64,000 nucleotides of DNA from Rhytidiadelphus loreus (Eukaryota > Streptophyta > Bryopsida > Hypnales > Hylocomiaceae). The stretch lies in the NCBI GenBank assembly GCA_947034895.1, contig OX344764.1:55409348-55473347 (forward strand), given 5' to 3'. Shown here in pieces: positions 48,101-60,227 of the stretch (its first letter is position 1; each line of letters opens with the position of its first letter). The notes under the pieces are model-generated. The model did not search any database and was not told the origin of the DNA. It worked only from the letters and a program-made list of their open reading frames with translations. The translations under genes were made by a program, and so were the position numbers.

Positions 48101-48778
48101 TGCTCTCGAAGATGTTCAGGGCCTGCGTACATTATTCCACACCAACATCAATCAAATTCCATACAATCACCAACTAGCCCTAAACCCCGAACACAACAAC
48201 AACCACGGAAAGGACGCAAAAGACTCGGAAAAATCGAATTCAATCAGGGTAGTCAATCAAGTTCCTGGCACATACTGGAACCCACGTCCCCACGAGAATT
48301 TCAGCTCCCGCTGCTGCCAGAGCTTTCGCAATGGCCCACCCAAATCCTTGGTCATCGGCCACGCCGGCAATGAATGCTCTCTTCCCTACAATCCACCAAA
48401 CACCATGAAAATTTGACGCCAGAATCGCAACAATACCCAAGCTACGAAGCAAAAATCATAGAAATTGAATGACAGTCTCAATGACGATCATTCTCACAAA
48501 CCTCGGAGATCGATGGGGAGCCCTCCAGGCACCGAGGCGCCATTGGAAGACGCCATAGCGCGCACGCCCGTCGCGGTCCTCGACAGCTTCCTGGTCTCCT
48601 GCACGGAGCGCAGCAGCTGCGTGCTGGTAGGTGCAATGGCCGCAGCCATGCTCAGTCCTCTCACTCCACCCAGCTCCGCAACCATGGCGCGGCTTCCCAG
48701 TCGTTGCACATTGGAACAAGCGGTCGGCGAGGAAACTACAGTAGCCACGGCCACTGCGCGCATCGACATGGTGGCCAT
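45117..48778 (-). CDS. MOD1: Enoyl-[acyl-carrier-protein] reductase (NADH), plastid, copy 2
   Basis: Tandem, same-strand duplicate of copy 1. Exons: 48778-48502, 48385-48276, 48122-48067, 47714-47630, 47480-47433, 47268-47194, 47021-46910, 46579-46528, 46156-46105, 45878-45821, 45546-45448, 45286-45117. Every exon has the same length as in copy 1, giving 1,194 bp and 397 aa without disruption. The catalytic Tyr/Lys segment and the NADH-binding start are conserved. The C-terminus differs mildly ([10 protein letters not shown] versus [10 protein letters not shown], and the tail EKVNVAA versus EKTNVST). Introns 3-11 are diverged, but exon 2, intron 2 and exon 3 are identical to copy 1. It should do the same reaction in plastids; a MITE ~205 bp upstream could give it different expression. 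Confidence 0.95.
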
Positions 48779-48982
48779 TGTCAAGAATTGTGAACACTGG
48801 AACACGAATCAGAGAACACGCCAATGTGTGCAATGAAGAGAATGCTCGGAGAGCTTTGGAAACAACGAAACTTGCACCAGGAGAGGCAGGCGCCTAAAAC
48901 CCCAGACGATGAAACCGAGGGCGTCGCTGCTGCTGTGTGAACGCGGCCTGGTAGTTGGAGATGATGTGACCGAGGCTCATTT

Positions 48983-49126
48983 AGGGCCTCTTCACACTAT
49001 GGTCAAAGCTAGAGAGGCCGTTCATTTCCACCAGTAGGATTGCCGAATTTTTGGTTTCTTGCAATCTGATTGGTGGAAAGTGAAAATCAACAGCCTCTCG
49101 ATCTTTGGTCATATTGTGAAATGTCT
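48983..49126. mobile_element. MITE-like inverted repeat upstream of reductase copy 2
   Basis: Left arm AGGGCCTCTTCACACTATGG and right arm TTTGGTCATATTGTGAAATG pair as imperfect inverted repeats of about 55 bp, with GAGAGGC and TTTCCACC blocks also inverted. The flanks GCTCATTT and GCTAATGT match at six of eight positions, as an aged hAT-type duplication would. It starts 205 bp upstream of the ATG of copy 2 and has no counterpart upstream of copy 1. Confidence 0.6.
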
Positions 49127-51152
49127 GCTAATGTTTTTAAACATTTGGGGGGGGGGCAATGAAAAAAAGCAATCTTCAGTGGAGTAATCAAGGTAGTTAC
49201 ATCTATAGTCATAAATAAATTATGAAAAATTTGGATACAATTCATTTATTCATTCAAATGTGCTTACATTTATTTGAAAAAGAGTCATATTGTCTTAAGA
49301 TTTTGTAATAATTCAAGGTATTTGTTCATTGGAAAAATAAAAATATGTCACCAGATGATTGTTCAATTTTTTTACATTTTGAGCATTTTTACCAAGTGAT
49401 TTTGAGCATTTTTTGGTTCTAAAAAGAAACTATAAAGCCTCTTCATTTGTGAACAACAGGAATCCTTGTCAATTGATGAAGGCAAGCTACAATAGGTGTA
49501 CAAATTGATTGCAGTAAGAATGGGTAATTGGATGTAATTATTTTCATACTCAAAATAGCTTGAATTCTTAATTGACCTTAAGTTTTTAACTCCAAAAGGA
49601 GGACCTGAGGTGTTTTAAAGAAAAATAGTTAAAAACTGCCAATTTTTACTCCAATGACCATATTTGAAAATAATTTTTTTTGAAACTCCAAACATAGAAA
49701 AGTTTAGTAGACTATTGTATCAATGTTTGATAAAAAAATTTGAGACCATTTGACCACGTGGATTGAAAGATTATAACGTTTGAAGTTTGTAAAAAAAATT
49801 CATCTCTATCTTATAGGGACATCAAAGTTCAAGCCCTCTTGGAGTAAAATTTTTGGTCTACACAAATTTGAGCCTCTCCATTAATGACTTCCAAATCTTG
49901 TTAGGTACACTTGTGCAAAATTGCAAAAGCAAATATGGAGTCTAATTTACTCTAAATTGCCAACCAATACAAGGAGGTCTAAAAGCTAGGCAATACGTTG
50001 GTCAATCTTTGATAATTTCCTATACTTGGAGAATATTTTTTGGAAAACCTAAACAATAAAAATATAGATCCTACCACCTTCTACAAGACTTCATTTTTTT
50101 TATAGTCAATTTTTTTTAATATATAATTAGAATTACTTCTCCTTCCCTAGTATCCGTGGTCTCCATGATTTTTTCAAAGTGAATGCATGCCACCACTCAA
50201 AAATTACTTCCACTTCCAACATACATGCATTGATGGTGAACCACTCAATTCTATTTTGCAAGTGTGACCCTTGAGCCTTTGAATGAAGAATATGGCTTTG
50301 TGGTCCTCAAAAGAAATTGATGTATGCACAATGTAGTTTGTAATATATAAATAAATAAAATTGCCCCTTTTTTTGGCTATCATAAAACTAGGGCAAAATA
50401 ATTTGGGAGAGAGTTACATGTTATTGCTCTTATTGTGCAAGAGTATAGTGGTATTTTTCAAAACAAACCCTATTAATGAAAGCACATGTACTTTCCATTG
50501 CAATTGTGGCAATAATCTAGCTTCTAGTACAATCTAAATAAACCACACAAAGCCCCGCAAACCCTATAGAAGGTGAAGGATAATCGAGTAACTTCTACTT
50601 GATTCTTGAACATTTTTTCATTTCCAACCACGTAAAAAATATTCACATAATTTTGTACAAAATTGTAGAATATTGTGTCATCAGCTTTTTGGAAATCTCA
50701 CCTTTTTTGCATTCATCCACATACATGACATACATATTCAAGATGGACATGGACATAGAAAAAACAATACACAATGCTACCATTTATAAGACTAATTTCA
50801 AAAGCAATACAAAGTACACAATTGATCCACTACATCCCCCCTTGCGTATGTGCCATGTATTCAAAGTAAATTGGAGATGTTTAGATCTCTTCCTTTATAT
50901 CCCCATTCCTCCTTGGCATGGTTGCCACTAGGAACTCTATACCAATTGGTCACACATATGTAGAAAATGAAACTTGATTGCTTATCCTTCGAAACTATAC
51001 AACTCATGCATCTACTATTGTAGAGTCCCTTGGACACTTTTACTATAAGATTTAATGTCCTCCAAAAGTGAATGAATGCCCATCCAATTTGCATGTAGTG
51101 TTCTAGTAGCATAAATTCTTCTTTTGAATAAAGACTTGGTGAAAAATACTAT
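49127..51152. other. AT-rich intergenic DNA, no gene seen
   Basis: No frame with recognisable features; 50,599-50,931 is open but compositionally like its surroundings. No clear repeat structure noted. Confidence 0.5.
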
Positions 51153-51283
51153 CACTATAAGGACCCCATGTTTTAGGTGACGGATTTTAGGCAACATCCA
51201 ATGTAACAACCCATGTATTTATGTTACTTTAGACATCAAGAAGTTACATTGGATGTCACCTAAAACATAGGGTTCTCATAGTA
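51153..51283. mobile_element. 131-bp MITE, CACTA-like
   Basis: Begins CACTATAAGGACCCCATG and ends CATAGGGTTCTCATAGTA. The arms share ATGTTTTAGGTGAC and ATCCAATGTAAC in inverted order, forming one long hairpin with a short loop. TAT flanks both sides (51,150-51,152 and 51,284-51,286). The last base departs from the CACTA consensus by one change. Confidence 0.75.
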
Positions 51284-51286
51284 TAT

Positions 51287-53488
51287 CAGAGTGAAATAAT
51301 TGTCCATTGTAACAATATGTCTTTTCCTTCATACCCCACCAATAAATTTAGAAACCACATCATGAGCTAATGTAGCTAGAGTATATCCTTGCAATTGTTG
51401 GCACCCCTTCCACAACTATGGCTTTTCCACAATATATTTCAAAATTTGAAATAAACTTCAATCTCTAAGTCTATAAGGCACCAATCTTTCATACCTAGTT
51501 TTGTAGCTATTGAGGTATATATTGACGTGATGGACAATATAAGCCCTTGTACCTTATTGTAGGACAATGGAATACAAATCCTTTTCTATGCTAATAGCTC
51601 TTTCAGTTATGTTGATGCTTCATACCTATGTATAGAAGAATTGCAAAAAAAGACCTTCAATCTTAGTACAATAACATTCTCTCAATTCCTCCCATCCATT
51701 AATTGTTTTTCCATGTCTATCAACTTCCTAAACATACCAATTGGTCTCCAACATAAAACAAAAAAAGACCAAAATACTTGAAATAATTGCATCACAATTG
51801 GCAATTTGTTCCTAATTTTTTTTTGATTTAGATGCCTGTGTAAACTGTCTAGGCTAAGGATCATGTGATAAGTGACATTGGCTCCAAGTATCATCTTGAT
51901 ATATATTTCTTATGCTATTGAGGTCGCCAAACCACATGGGTCCTAATAATCATCATCTTCTTTGTCCTCACAACTTTTCTACTCTAACCCTAAATTATTA
52001 CTCCCACTTTTATACATAAGAATTCTACTTTGAACTCTCCACCTACATCTAGTACATGCAATCACTACAAGTGAAAGGGGTGTTTTAAGTGTGTTTTTAA
52101 ATAATGACCTTTATGTAGATTTTTAGTGTTGGAAATACATGTAAAACCAACCTTTTTTTATAATCCAATTCAAATGAAGTTCATTTTCTTTTTGAAATAT
52201 AGATGGACTCTCATCCTTAAGTTTAGATTCCTACTTTTTGAAGAGCAATTCAAAACAAATGTAGGAAAAATAATAAATTTCATACTAATTTTTTACTTCA
52301 AATATTTATAGAAATTTATTCAAAAATATAGATTTCTTCACTATAATTTTCTCTACAAAGCTAATCAATACAAATAGGTGAAAATTATAACTCTTTATAA
52401 CAAAAGGCAAATTTCTTAAAGAGATAGGAATAGGTTCAATTACCTTCATTGTAATTGACATCAACACTATAAAAACCATAACAAGGAAGCCCTCATAATT
52501 TTACATTGCTAATGAAGTGGCAATGGCATTAAATTTGATATGGGTGTATAAAATACTGAAACTCTAAGTGACGACCAGCGTTCCTAGAATAGTTTTTGTA
52601 AAATTTGCTATAATGTTATTACCGTGCTTGACAAGTGGTAGCTTCCTCGAAATAACCTTGGGAGTGATGTAAACCGGAATATAAATTTGTGTACAAATGA
52701 TAGTGTTTTGTCTATTTTTCTTGTTTATAGTAGAAGGCAACTTGCGACAAGTGTTGAACTTTGGTACAACATAGGGGACTGAACTTGCTCATTTTAATTA
52801 GCTAAATTATTTGGAAATGCTAAGTGATAGCAAAAAAATTTGAAACAATGCGATTTTTATTCCACCCAATGCATGTTTTACTTAGACAAGTCTGTGTTCA
52901 ATTTGTTCAAACTTGAACTCATAGATGAAATCATGCATGCATCAAGTCAATTTTGAATTCCAAAAACTCAAGCATCAACTCAAACATGGACTTCTAATTG
53001 AAACTCAAATATGACTTGAGAAACATGAAGCATTTGCTGTTCAAAAATCAACTTATAAAAGAAGTTACACAAGCTGAAACAATGAAATTTGAAAGTAAAA
53101 GTAAGACAAAACTACAAAACCACGGTGTTAGAACACTACATACATTTACTATCTGGGGAATTGAACCCCACTTGCATTACGCAAGACTGCCCAAAATTGC
53201 AATATTAGTGATTTGCACATCACAAAACACACAAAACAAGTTAATAGCACAAGCACAAGTTAGAATGAAGCCCGCCCTCTTGCACTCCAATCAACAACTC
53301 TGAAGAACTTGTCGATGAACGCCATCCTGCCCTCCTCATGAACGCCCACCTAATTGCCCACCCTCTAACCCTCTTCTTGCCAACCGAAATCTTTAATGTC
53401 AAAGAAAGAATTGTGTTGAAGTTCAAAGCCAACGAAATTAGATGAAAACTAAGGATTTTGATGGGGGAGGATATTGAAAACCGGCACA
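51287..53488. other. AT-rich intergenic DNA with one CACTA-like end
   Basis: No gene supported. A terminus CACTACAAGTGAAAGGGGTG at 52,063 matches the one at 3330. Around 53,140-53,165 a GGGGTTCAATTCCCC hairpin lies on the minus strand, reminiscent of a tRNA T-arm, but the rest of a tRNA is not there. Confidence 0.45.
52063..52120 (+). repeat. Solitary CACTA-like terminus, second copy
   Basis: CACTACAAGTGAAAGGGGTG plus AATAATGACCTTTAT closely follow the terminus at 3330. Together they define a family end. No right-hand partner was found nearby. Confidence 0.45.
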
Positions 53489-56252
53489 TCAAATGTCTCC
53501 ATGGCGGCCCACTTTCACCACATTCTTCCAGGACTTCTCTATAGCCTTGTAAGGAAAGTTCTCTAATGTGTAATACTTCTGCCCGAACATGCGGACCACC
53601 AACGGCAAGTGCTTGCCCAGCTTGTTCCGTTGGCAAGACTTCAAAAACTTCAAAGTAGAAAAACAATGTTCATTTTCAATGAACCCTAAGACCAAACACA
53701 TGCCAATTTCAGCCACTCTAAAGTACTCGGAAATGAATTTCCGTAAATGTCGTGATTGGAAAAGGGTACGCCAAAGCTCAATAATTGGATTCACGCGGGT
53801 AGTTGTTGCACAAGTAGCTTCACAGTTAACTCTCATAGTCAATTTAAACAAACTCTGTTGATTGTCTAAATTAGAGCCAAACAACAATTCAGAGCTAGTG
53901 TATGATGTTCCTCCTTTTTGTAGCCCTGCATTCAACAGCCTAGGGTAATAATAGAATCGCTTCAGCACACTCAAATGGTGAGCAAAGTTGTCTTCAGCCC
54001 TTGGTTGTTTCCAATATTGGGGGTATATTATGCCGAATGCATTTAGCAACTCTTGTTGCGGGAAGCGTTGGTCTAGCTTGTCTGAGAGTGACTGAGCAAT
54101 CTCTGCTAGACCACACAAGGGACTGAAGTCAGTGAGTCCATTTGCGGTTCACAAGGCAGAAGACTGAAAGCCCCCACGCTAATGCAAACCTAAATATCAT
54201 GAAACAAAGAAAGAACCAATCCAAAGAACACAATGAACTAAACCAAATAAGAACCTCTATTAAACCATAAAAACACCAAACATAAACTAGATGGTTAACC
54301 TATAATGAAGAACAAACAAAATCTGTAATGAACAAGAAAAAAAAAATGGAAACCAAATAAAATCCCACCGCAACATCATTCTTTGTGTGTACCAAAGTTC
54401 CAAGGCCCGACTGTAGTGCTAGTAGCCCACTAAGAGTGCAAGACAAGTCCAAACAAATAAAATAAAATAAAAGTAAATGGGGAGAGAAATAAGAAAATTT
54501 GCAAACTAGCACTAAATGTTTGTTTGCGTTTGTTGGAAATCCTCCTGCGTGACGTACAGATGATCGCCTGTCAATTTACAATGATATCGTGCAAATACTG
54601 TGGTAATGCCAAAGTTCATGGCCAGATACAAAACAGTTTCTTCTTCCTTCGCCTTCCACTCCATGGGAATTTCAGGACAAGCTAGTGACATGAGTTCTTG
54701 GTACCACTTGAACTCTGGTGTCAAGAATGCCGTGCTTGCATCGACAAACATTTTTGCCAAATCGGCTTGACAAACTTTTATGGACTGTAGGAAGTCACAT
54801 ATAAAAATGTCATGGGATTGTGATAGTTTGATGAGGCAATGAATTGTGTTTATTATTGGAATGAAGCATGCGAGGGAAAGCAAAACCTCTATGTCAGAGA
54901 GGTAATCGAAGTTAGCAGCCACACTAGAGTGCCCTTTCTGGCTAGCGGCAGCCATATCAACACCCATCTTTACCAGAAGTGTCTTGCATTTAGCCATGAT
55001 ACGTTGGGCGGGACTGCGCATTGAAATCCACCTTGTCTCCACATTCCTCACTAGTAAGTGATTTGCTACCAAAATGACTTTATGGTATTGTTGTGTGTTG
55101 AAGTTCTAATTCTTATTAAAACTACAAATACAATGATTGGCATATTAGGGCCTCCAGCCATGAAACCATCGGATAGTTGGACAATGTTTCCACTACCAGA
55201 TTGATGCGATGTGAAGCACAACTAGCTATGAGGCAAAAGGGGGCCCATTTCTGGCGAATTTGGGTAGATACCCCAGTATTGGGGCCCTGAAATGTATTGA
55301 CCCCGTCTGCTCCAAATGAAACTAGTTTACTTGCAACTTGTTCCCGTGTAAGTCCTCCTTCTCCAACCAATGCCTCCATGATCACGTTAATAAGGTAATC
55401 TACAGTACCATAGTTGGAAACACATAACAAATGAAGTAGATGTGGGATCTTCTCCTATGAATCCAATGTATATATGTGAACTCCGACCTATAAAGTGTTG
55501 TCTACCGCAGTCACTTTGTCTGCGTTGATAGAAACAAAGCTAGCATTCTGAACTGTGAGCTTCAAGGCAAACAAAACACAAGAATGAAGGTGTTCTGCCA
55601 TATCCCATCCAGATGTCTCAGACTAGTGTTTCCTAGGAACATTCTTGAGCTTCAAGTGCCTCAATAAGTATTGCTCGTGCTCATAGTCACACATAGAACA
55701 ACCAGAATTGAGAACTTGAAGATTATAGAAAATCGAACCCCCTTTCTGTTTGCTTTGCCATTGAAGTCAGTCAAAATCTGGTCGGCGACACTACTGCCAA
55801 GACGTCACCCCATCCATAGTTTCGTAAATTGCAAATGCTTGCAGTCACGTTTGATGTAGTTTTCACCTTTCTTCAATTGTGGGAAAGGATCGCCATCGCT
55901 CATGCACATCCTTTTTCCTTTGTGTTTCTCCAAATTATCTCCTTTGGAAACCATTATCTTCCACCTACGAACTTACAGCATTGTAGCTCTTGCACACGAC
56001 CCCCATCAAATTCTTAGCGGCATCGAATTCACCTTCTGCCCACGTAAATTTATACACCCAAACCTCCTGCCACCAATGCATCACGGTGTTGGGGGCAACT
56101 TTGCATCTCTTCCGCGCAGTTTTTTGTTTATTTGAACTGGTAATCTTAAGATCCAGGTCCTCCAGTGACACCACCATCGCCTCAGACAGTGAAGGAAAAC
56201 AAGGCAATGCACCAAGAAACAAGTCCTCCAAGCACGTCTCCGACACCCATGT

Positions 56253-57614
56253 CACTAGAAGAAAAAGAAGGGTTTTGCAACTAGACTTTACAACTGGTTT
56301 TGAGTTGCATCGGACATTTGCAACTGGTGATATTGTAGAGGACTCTAGTTGTTTAGGACAAGTTTCTTTGTTGTATCGTAGTTGCACGGCAAAATGGATT
56401 GTTTTTCATTTGGCACCTTACTTGAAACTTCATCGATGCGCTTTATGACGTGATTGCTTACGTGGTATTCACTCCCATTTGAGGTCAGTAACTAAGTTGC
56501 AACTTGTTTGTGACTTCATTGCAACTTTGATGCAATTGGTCTGCTACTTCATTTCAACTACTTCGCAATTGCTTTAAGTATATATTTGATTATGGGACAA
56601 TGATTATGGGACAATGATTATGGGACAATGATTATGGGACAATGATTATGGGACAATGATTATGGGACAATGATTATGGGACAATGATTATGGGACAATG
56701 ATTATGGGACAATGATTATGGGACAATGATTATAGGACAATGATTATAGGACAATGATTATGGGACAATGTAAGCAGTTTGCAACTCATTTACAACATGT
56801 TTGCCACTTCTTACCAACTGGTTTGCAACTAGGTTATGACTTTTCTATGACTATGATTACTTTATAAGATATGTACAACTTTTTTGTAACATTTTTGTGA
56901 TTCATGAATCATGAGTACAACTTATTTGCAATTACTATGCATCTTGATGATACATTGTGCAACTTGTAATCGACTGCATACAAGTGTCTTACAACTCATT
57001 TGCAATTGATGGTCAATTAGTATACTCATAATGTTCTATACAATATATTATACACAATATACCATATATAATACAACACATATAGTAAACCATACAATAT
57101 ACACCATATATCATGCAATATTCACTATACTGAAGAATTATATTAGGTAGCTCCAAAGGCCACTTATTGTGATTTTAGGGTGTTAAAAGACAAGTTATTT
57201 GTACAAGTGAGGTGGCAGGAGGTATAACAAATGATATGGGATATATAAAATGCAAGAATTATATTAAAGTAAACTTGTTTTCTCATAGTTGTAAACTAGT
57301 TGTATTTTGGTTGTTCTATAGTTGTTTTCTAGTTGTCTTTGAATTGAGATCTAGTTGCATTATAGTTGTGGATTCCACATAACGCAAAGTTGTCCACATC
57401 GATATTTTTAACAAATATAGGATGTAAAATACCCACTCTGTTACGTTTCCATTTTCCTACATTTTTTTTTACGACTACTTTGCAACTACAACTACATACA
57501 CATCAAAGTTGGTGCAATTATAGAAGATTGTAGTTGCAAGATAGTTATATAGGACACTTACTTGCATTTGAATTGCATATGTCTGGTTGTAGCGGACACG
57601 TTTTTCTTCTAGTG
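56253..57614. mobile_element. 1,362-bp non-autonomous CACTA element
   Basis: Ends CACTAGAAGAAAAAG and CGTTTTTCTTCTAGTG are inverted, and the 3-bp duplication TGT flanks both sides (56,250-56,252 and 57,615-57,617). Subterminal regions are packed with TTGCAACT / TAGTTGCA words in both orientations, like the TNPA-binding sites of En/Spm relatives. There is no transposase. It sits inside an open frame of the hAT transposase gene; element plus duplication is 1,365 bp, a multiple of three, and the hAT frame reads through cleanly when it is removed. Confidence 0.9.
56587..56768. repeat. 14-bp tandem repeat, 13 units
   Basis: Thirteen head-to-tail copies of TGATTATGGGACAA, two with a G-to-A change. 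It lies inside the CACTA element near its left subterminal region. It has no spacer-repeat alternation. Confidence 0.95.
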
Positions 57615-57812
57615 TGTCACATCCTCCTCCAAATTGATTACATTCTTAGACACTCCAACAAAAAGATATTTGCCTAATCCATGGGAGTTCCACGATGAAC
57701 CAAATGTGCGGGTACAAAAGTTCTTTGGCAACTTCAATTTAGGTGCCATTGCACCACCTATAGCCCTACACAACAAAAGACACCACCAAAACTTAGAAGA
57801 CCACAAACCCAA

Positions 57813-60227
57813 AAGACCACAACAATAACCAATACAAAAGTAAAAAAAATAGAAATCAAATTGTAAGCACCTACAAAAAAAAAGTCACAGTGATGTCGGA
57901 AGTACAGCGCAAAGAAGCCCAAAACACATAAAAGTGGAAGCCCAAACACAAGAATGGAAGCCAAACGTAGAAAAGTGGAAGCCAAAAACGCAGGACAATC
58001 TCTAAAATTGCACTTCTAAAATATAAGATTGCATTCCGAACAGAACTTGATTTCCCGAGTCGACAAGTTCCCAACTCTCCATTCTCTAACGTACCAAACT
58101 CACCGCAACATTGTGCCATACACCCGCAAACCCGCGCCGCCTAGGACTCTAGGAGCCTCCATTTCCCAATTGAAGTGAATGTGTGAGAAACCCAACATAC
58201 AATTATCTCTCTATGGAACTTCACAACATCCAAAAAGTAGCATCGATCTGCCAAACTACCTCCATTTTTACAAAATCAAGACTCCAGAATTGAAAGTGCA
58301 GGATGGCTTAGCCCCCCCAAAATACGGAATCATTTTTCATTAAAAAGAAATTGAATGCCAATGCACCATCGCGTACAAACTACAGAGTACAGATGGGGAT
58401 TGGGGAGCCTAAGGAATAAACACAAAACATCACTATGAGATCATACGTTGTGGAGGAAAAGACACCTGCAGGAGAAGACTGCTCTATGCTAAACCCTACA
58501 CCCTAGAAAAGAAGACAACGTGCAAATGGAGTGCAAAATTCACAATCCAAATCTAGCCGCCAACGCTAAGATCAAATAGCCCAAGTAAGGTCCTTGCTAA
58601 TTCAATTTCCGTGGAGTTTAAAAGTAACTAACTCTATTTTTGTGTTGTAGGGGATGAATGCAAAAGCAAAAGTGGATGAAATCACAATTTTGCAACTTGC
58701 TCTCTTAGAGGTGGAAAAACTTACTCAAATCTTGATTTTCACACAAATATTAACAATGTAAATTTAGCACAGGCAAAATCTTGGTAGAACCAGAGCAATT
58801 TTTAGCCACTTTAGGGAACAATGGTGACAACGTCATCAACTTCATGAAGGTTGTTAACTTCTTTGAGAACGATTTTAGAAAAGGGCCATGATTAGGTGGC
58901 CTTGACGTACACCATTGCAAACTAGGTCTGAGAATCAAACGCTATCAACAAGGTGATGTACATAAAATTGGGGAATTCAGTGAAATTGATGTAGTTTCAG
59001 TTGCCTCATTGAAACTTCAAATTTATACAAATGCTAGTTTCAAGAATTCTGGACGCCTGAACATCCCTATTTTCGTGCTCTGACGGACATCATTTTAACA
59101 AATATGACCATAAAAGACTTATGAACAATACAGAGAGATTGATGTTACAAAAAGAAAGGAAAGAAAGCAAAATAAGGTTCTCCCACTGCCGTCTTCGCCT
59201 CAATGCCTCGGGCTGTTCACTTCAACTAGTCACACATTCAACCTTTCGAGTACAAATCACGAACCTAAATCACACCATAGCTCAGAGAGATGAATAAGAA
59301 CAATACAGAAAATATACAGTAGAAGCTTCACTATTGCAATCCTCAACACTTTGAACATATTACTGCTGGTGATGAAATTGCACCCCTCACGGTATCCCGA
59401 CTAATGACAAGCTCAATCACGGGTCGTTTTTTTTTATAAAAAACAAGCTTCATTACACAAGACCACGCAGCTGTACGCTTTCCTTAGGTCAGACATTTGA
59501 CAGGGACCCTCGTTGCAAGGTACTTTGTCAGTAAAAGATTTGATCCATCGGACAATGCAATACGCTGATACTTTCCAAACTAATACTCTGGTCAAGTCCG
59601 TTCAGTACAACAGATGCCTGAAAATTCAGATGTTGCTACTGGAATTCACAATAATTCTTCCATAGTGAAAGCTTCAGAAGGTTATTACCCCCATAGGCAG
59701 CCCCTAAGACGCTCGTGTAAGTAGAAGTAGTTGAACTTGGGTCACTGTACAGGCAGGCATACAGTTTGTATGATCAAACGCCTGCACATCTCGTATGAGG
59801 ACATTTAGTCAAAAATGGATGAAGTTGTAAGATTGGACCTAAATCATCAGCTATAGTAGCGAAACAGAGAGAATATAATTGACATGAATTCTTTTTGGAA
59901 TTCATGAGCAGTATGAGTTTCATTGACTGGGGTAAGACTAATATCTGTCCATCCGATCCTTGACTTACATCTCCCTGCTGAGCTCTCGCTGATTTCCGTA
60001 CCTTGAAATGAGACTCTTGAATGGCGCAGAAGAGTTGTGAAAGAGAGAAGATTTCATAGTTTGAAATTAGGTCAGTAGTGTCAAAGTCATTCTGGTCAAG
60101 CGTATCAGTTGCGATAGAATCCACAATAACAAGTTACAAGAAGATAATCCTGCGGCTTGAATCACAAAATGCGGGGCAGTGGAGAGCGGAGCATTTTCGC
60201 ATGGCCTCCATCCTCGATCCAAATGGT
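57813..60227. other. Intergenic DNA; 3' flank of the B3 gene
   Basis: No gene is supported. Frames at 57,758-58,119 are hydrophobic chance frames. The minus-strand frame 60,124-59,774 lies directly downstream of the B3 gene and is more likely its 3' untranslated region than a separate gene. Confidence 0.45.

Larger units (their letters stand above)
53489..57812 (-). pseudogene. Decayed hAT transposase gene
   Basis: Read on the minus strand in several exons or fragments. 57812-57615 joins 56252-55977 (ending in donor GCT|GTAAGT) and carries a zinc-finger-like start (KFTWAEGEFDAAKNLMGVVC). About 55,940-55,640 holds a broken continuation (GDNLEKHKGKR). 55,580-55,122 has VSINADKVTAVDNT, then KLVSFGADGVNTFQGPNTGV and SCASHRINLVVETLS, the hAT catalytic block with two Asp-containing motifs. 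55,072-54,512 has RWISMRSPAQR. 54,118-53,489 ends in the hAT dimerisation region (GFIENEHCFSTLKFL...RNKLGKHLPLVV). In-frame stops occur near 55,828, 55,630 and 55,495, and a CACTA element splits the 5' part. The DE of the usual SxDE motif is DK here. It is probably inactive. No terminal repeats were identified. Confidence 0.7.

Noticed and set aside
53140..53165. tRNA T-arm-like hairpin GGGGTTCAATTCCCC on the minus strand
   Set aside because: No D-arm, acceptor stem or proper anticodon loop is present, and no A box was found for a SINE.
56587..56768. Regular repeats that could suggest a CRISPR array
   Set aside because: Direct 14-bp tandem units without spacers, inside a plant CACTA element.
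59774..60124. Minus-strand frame of 116 codons downstream of the B3 gene
   Set aside because: No domain, and its position fits the 3' untranslated region of the B3 gene.
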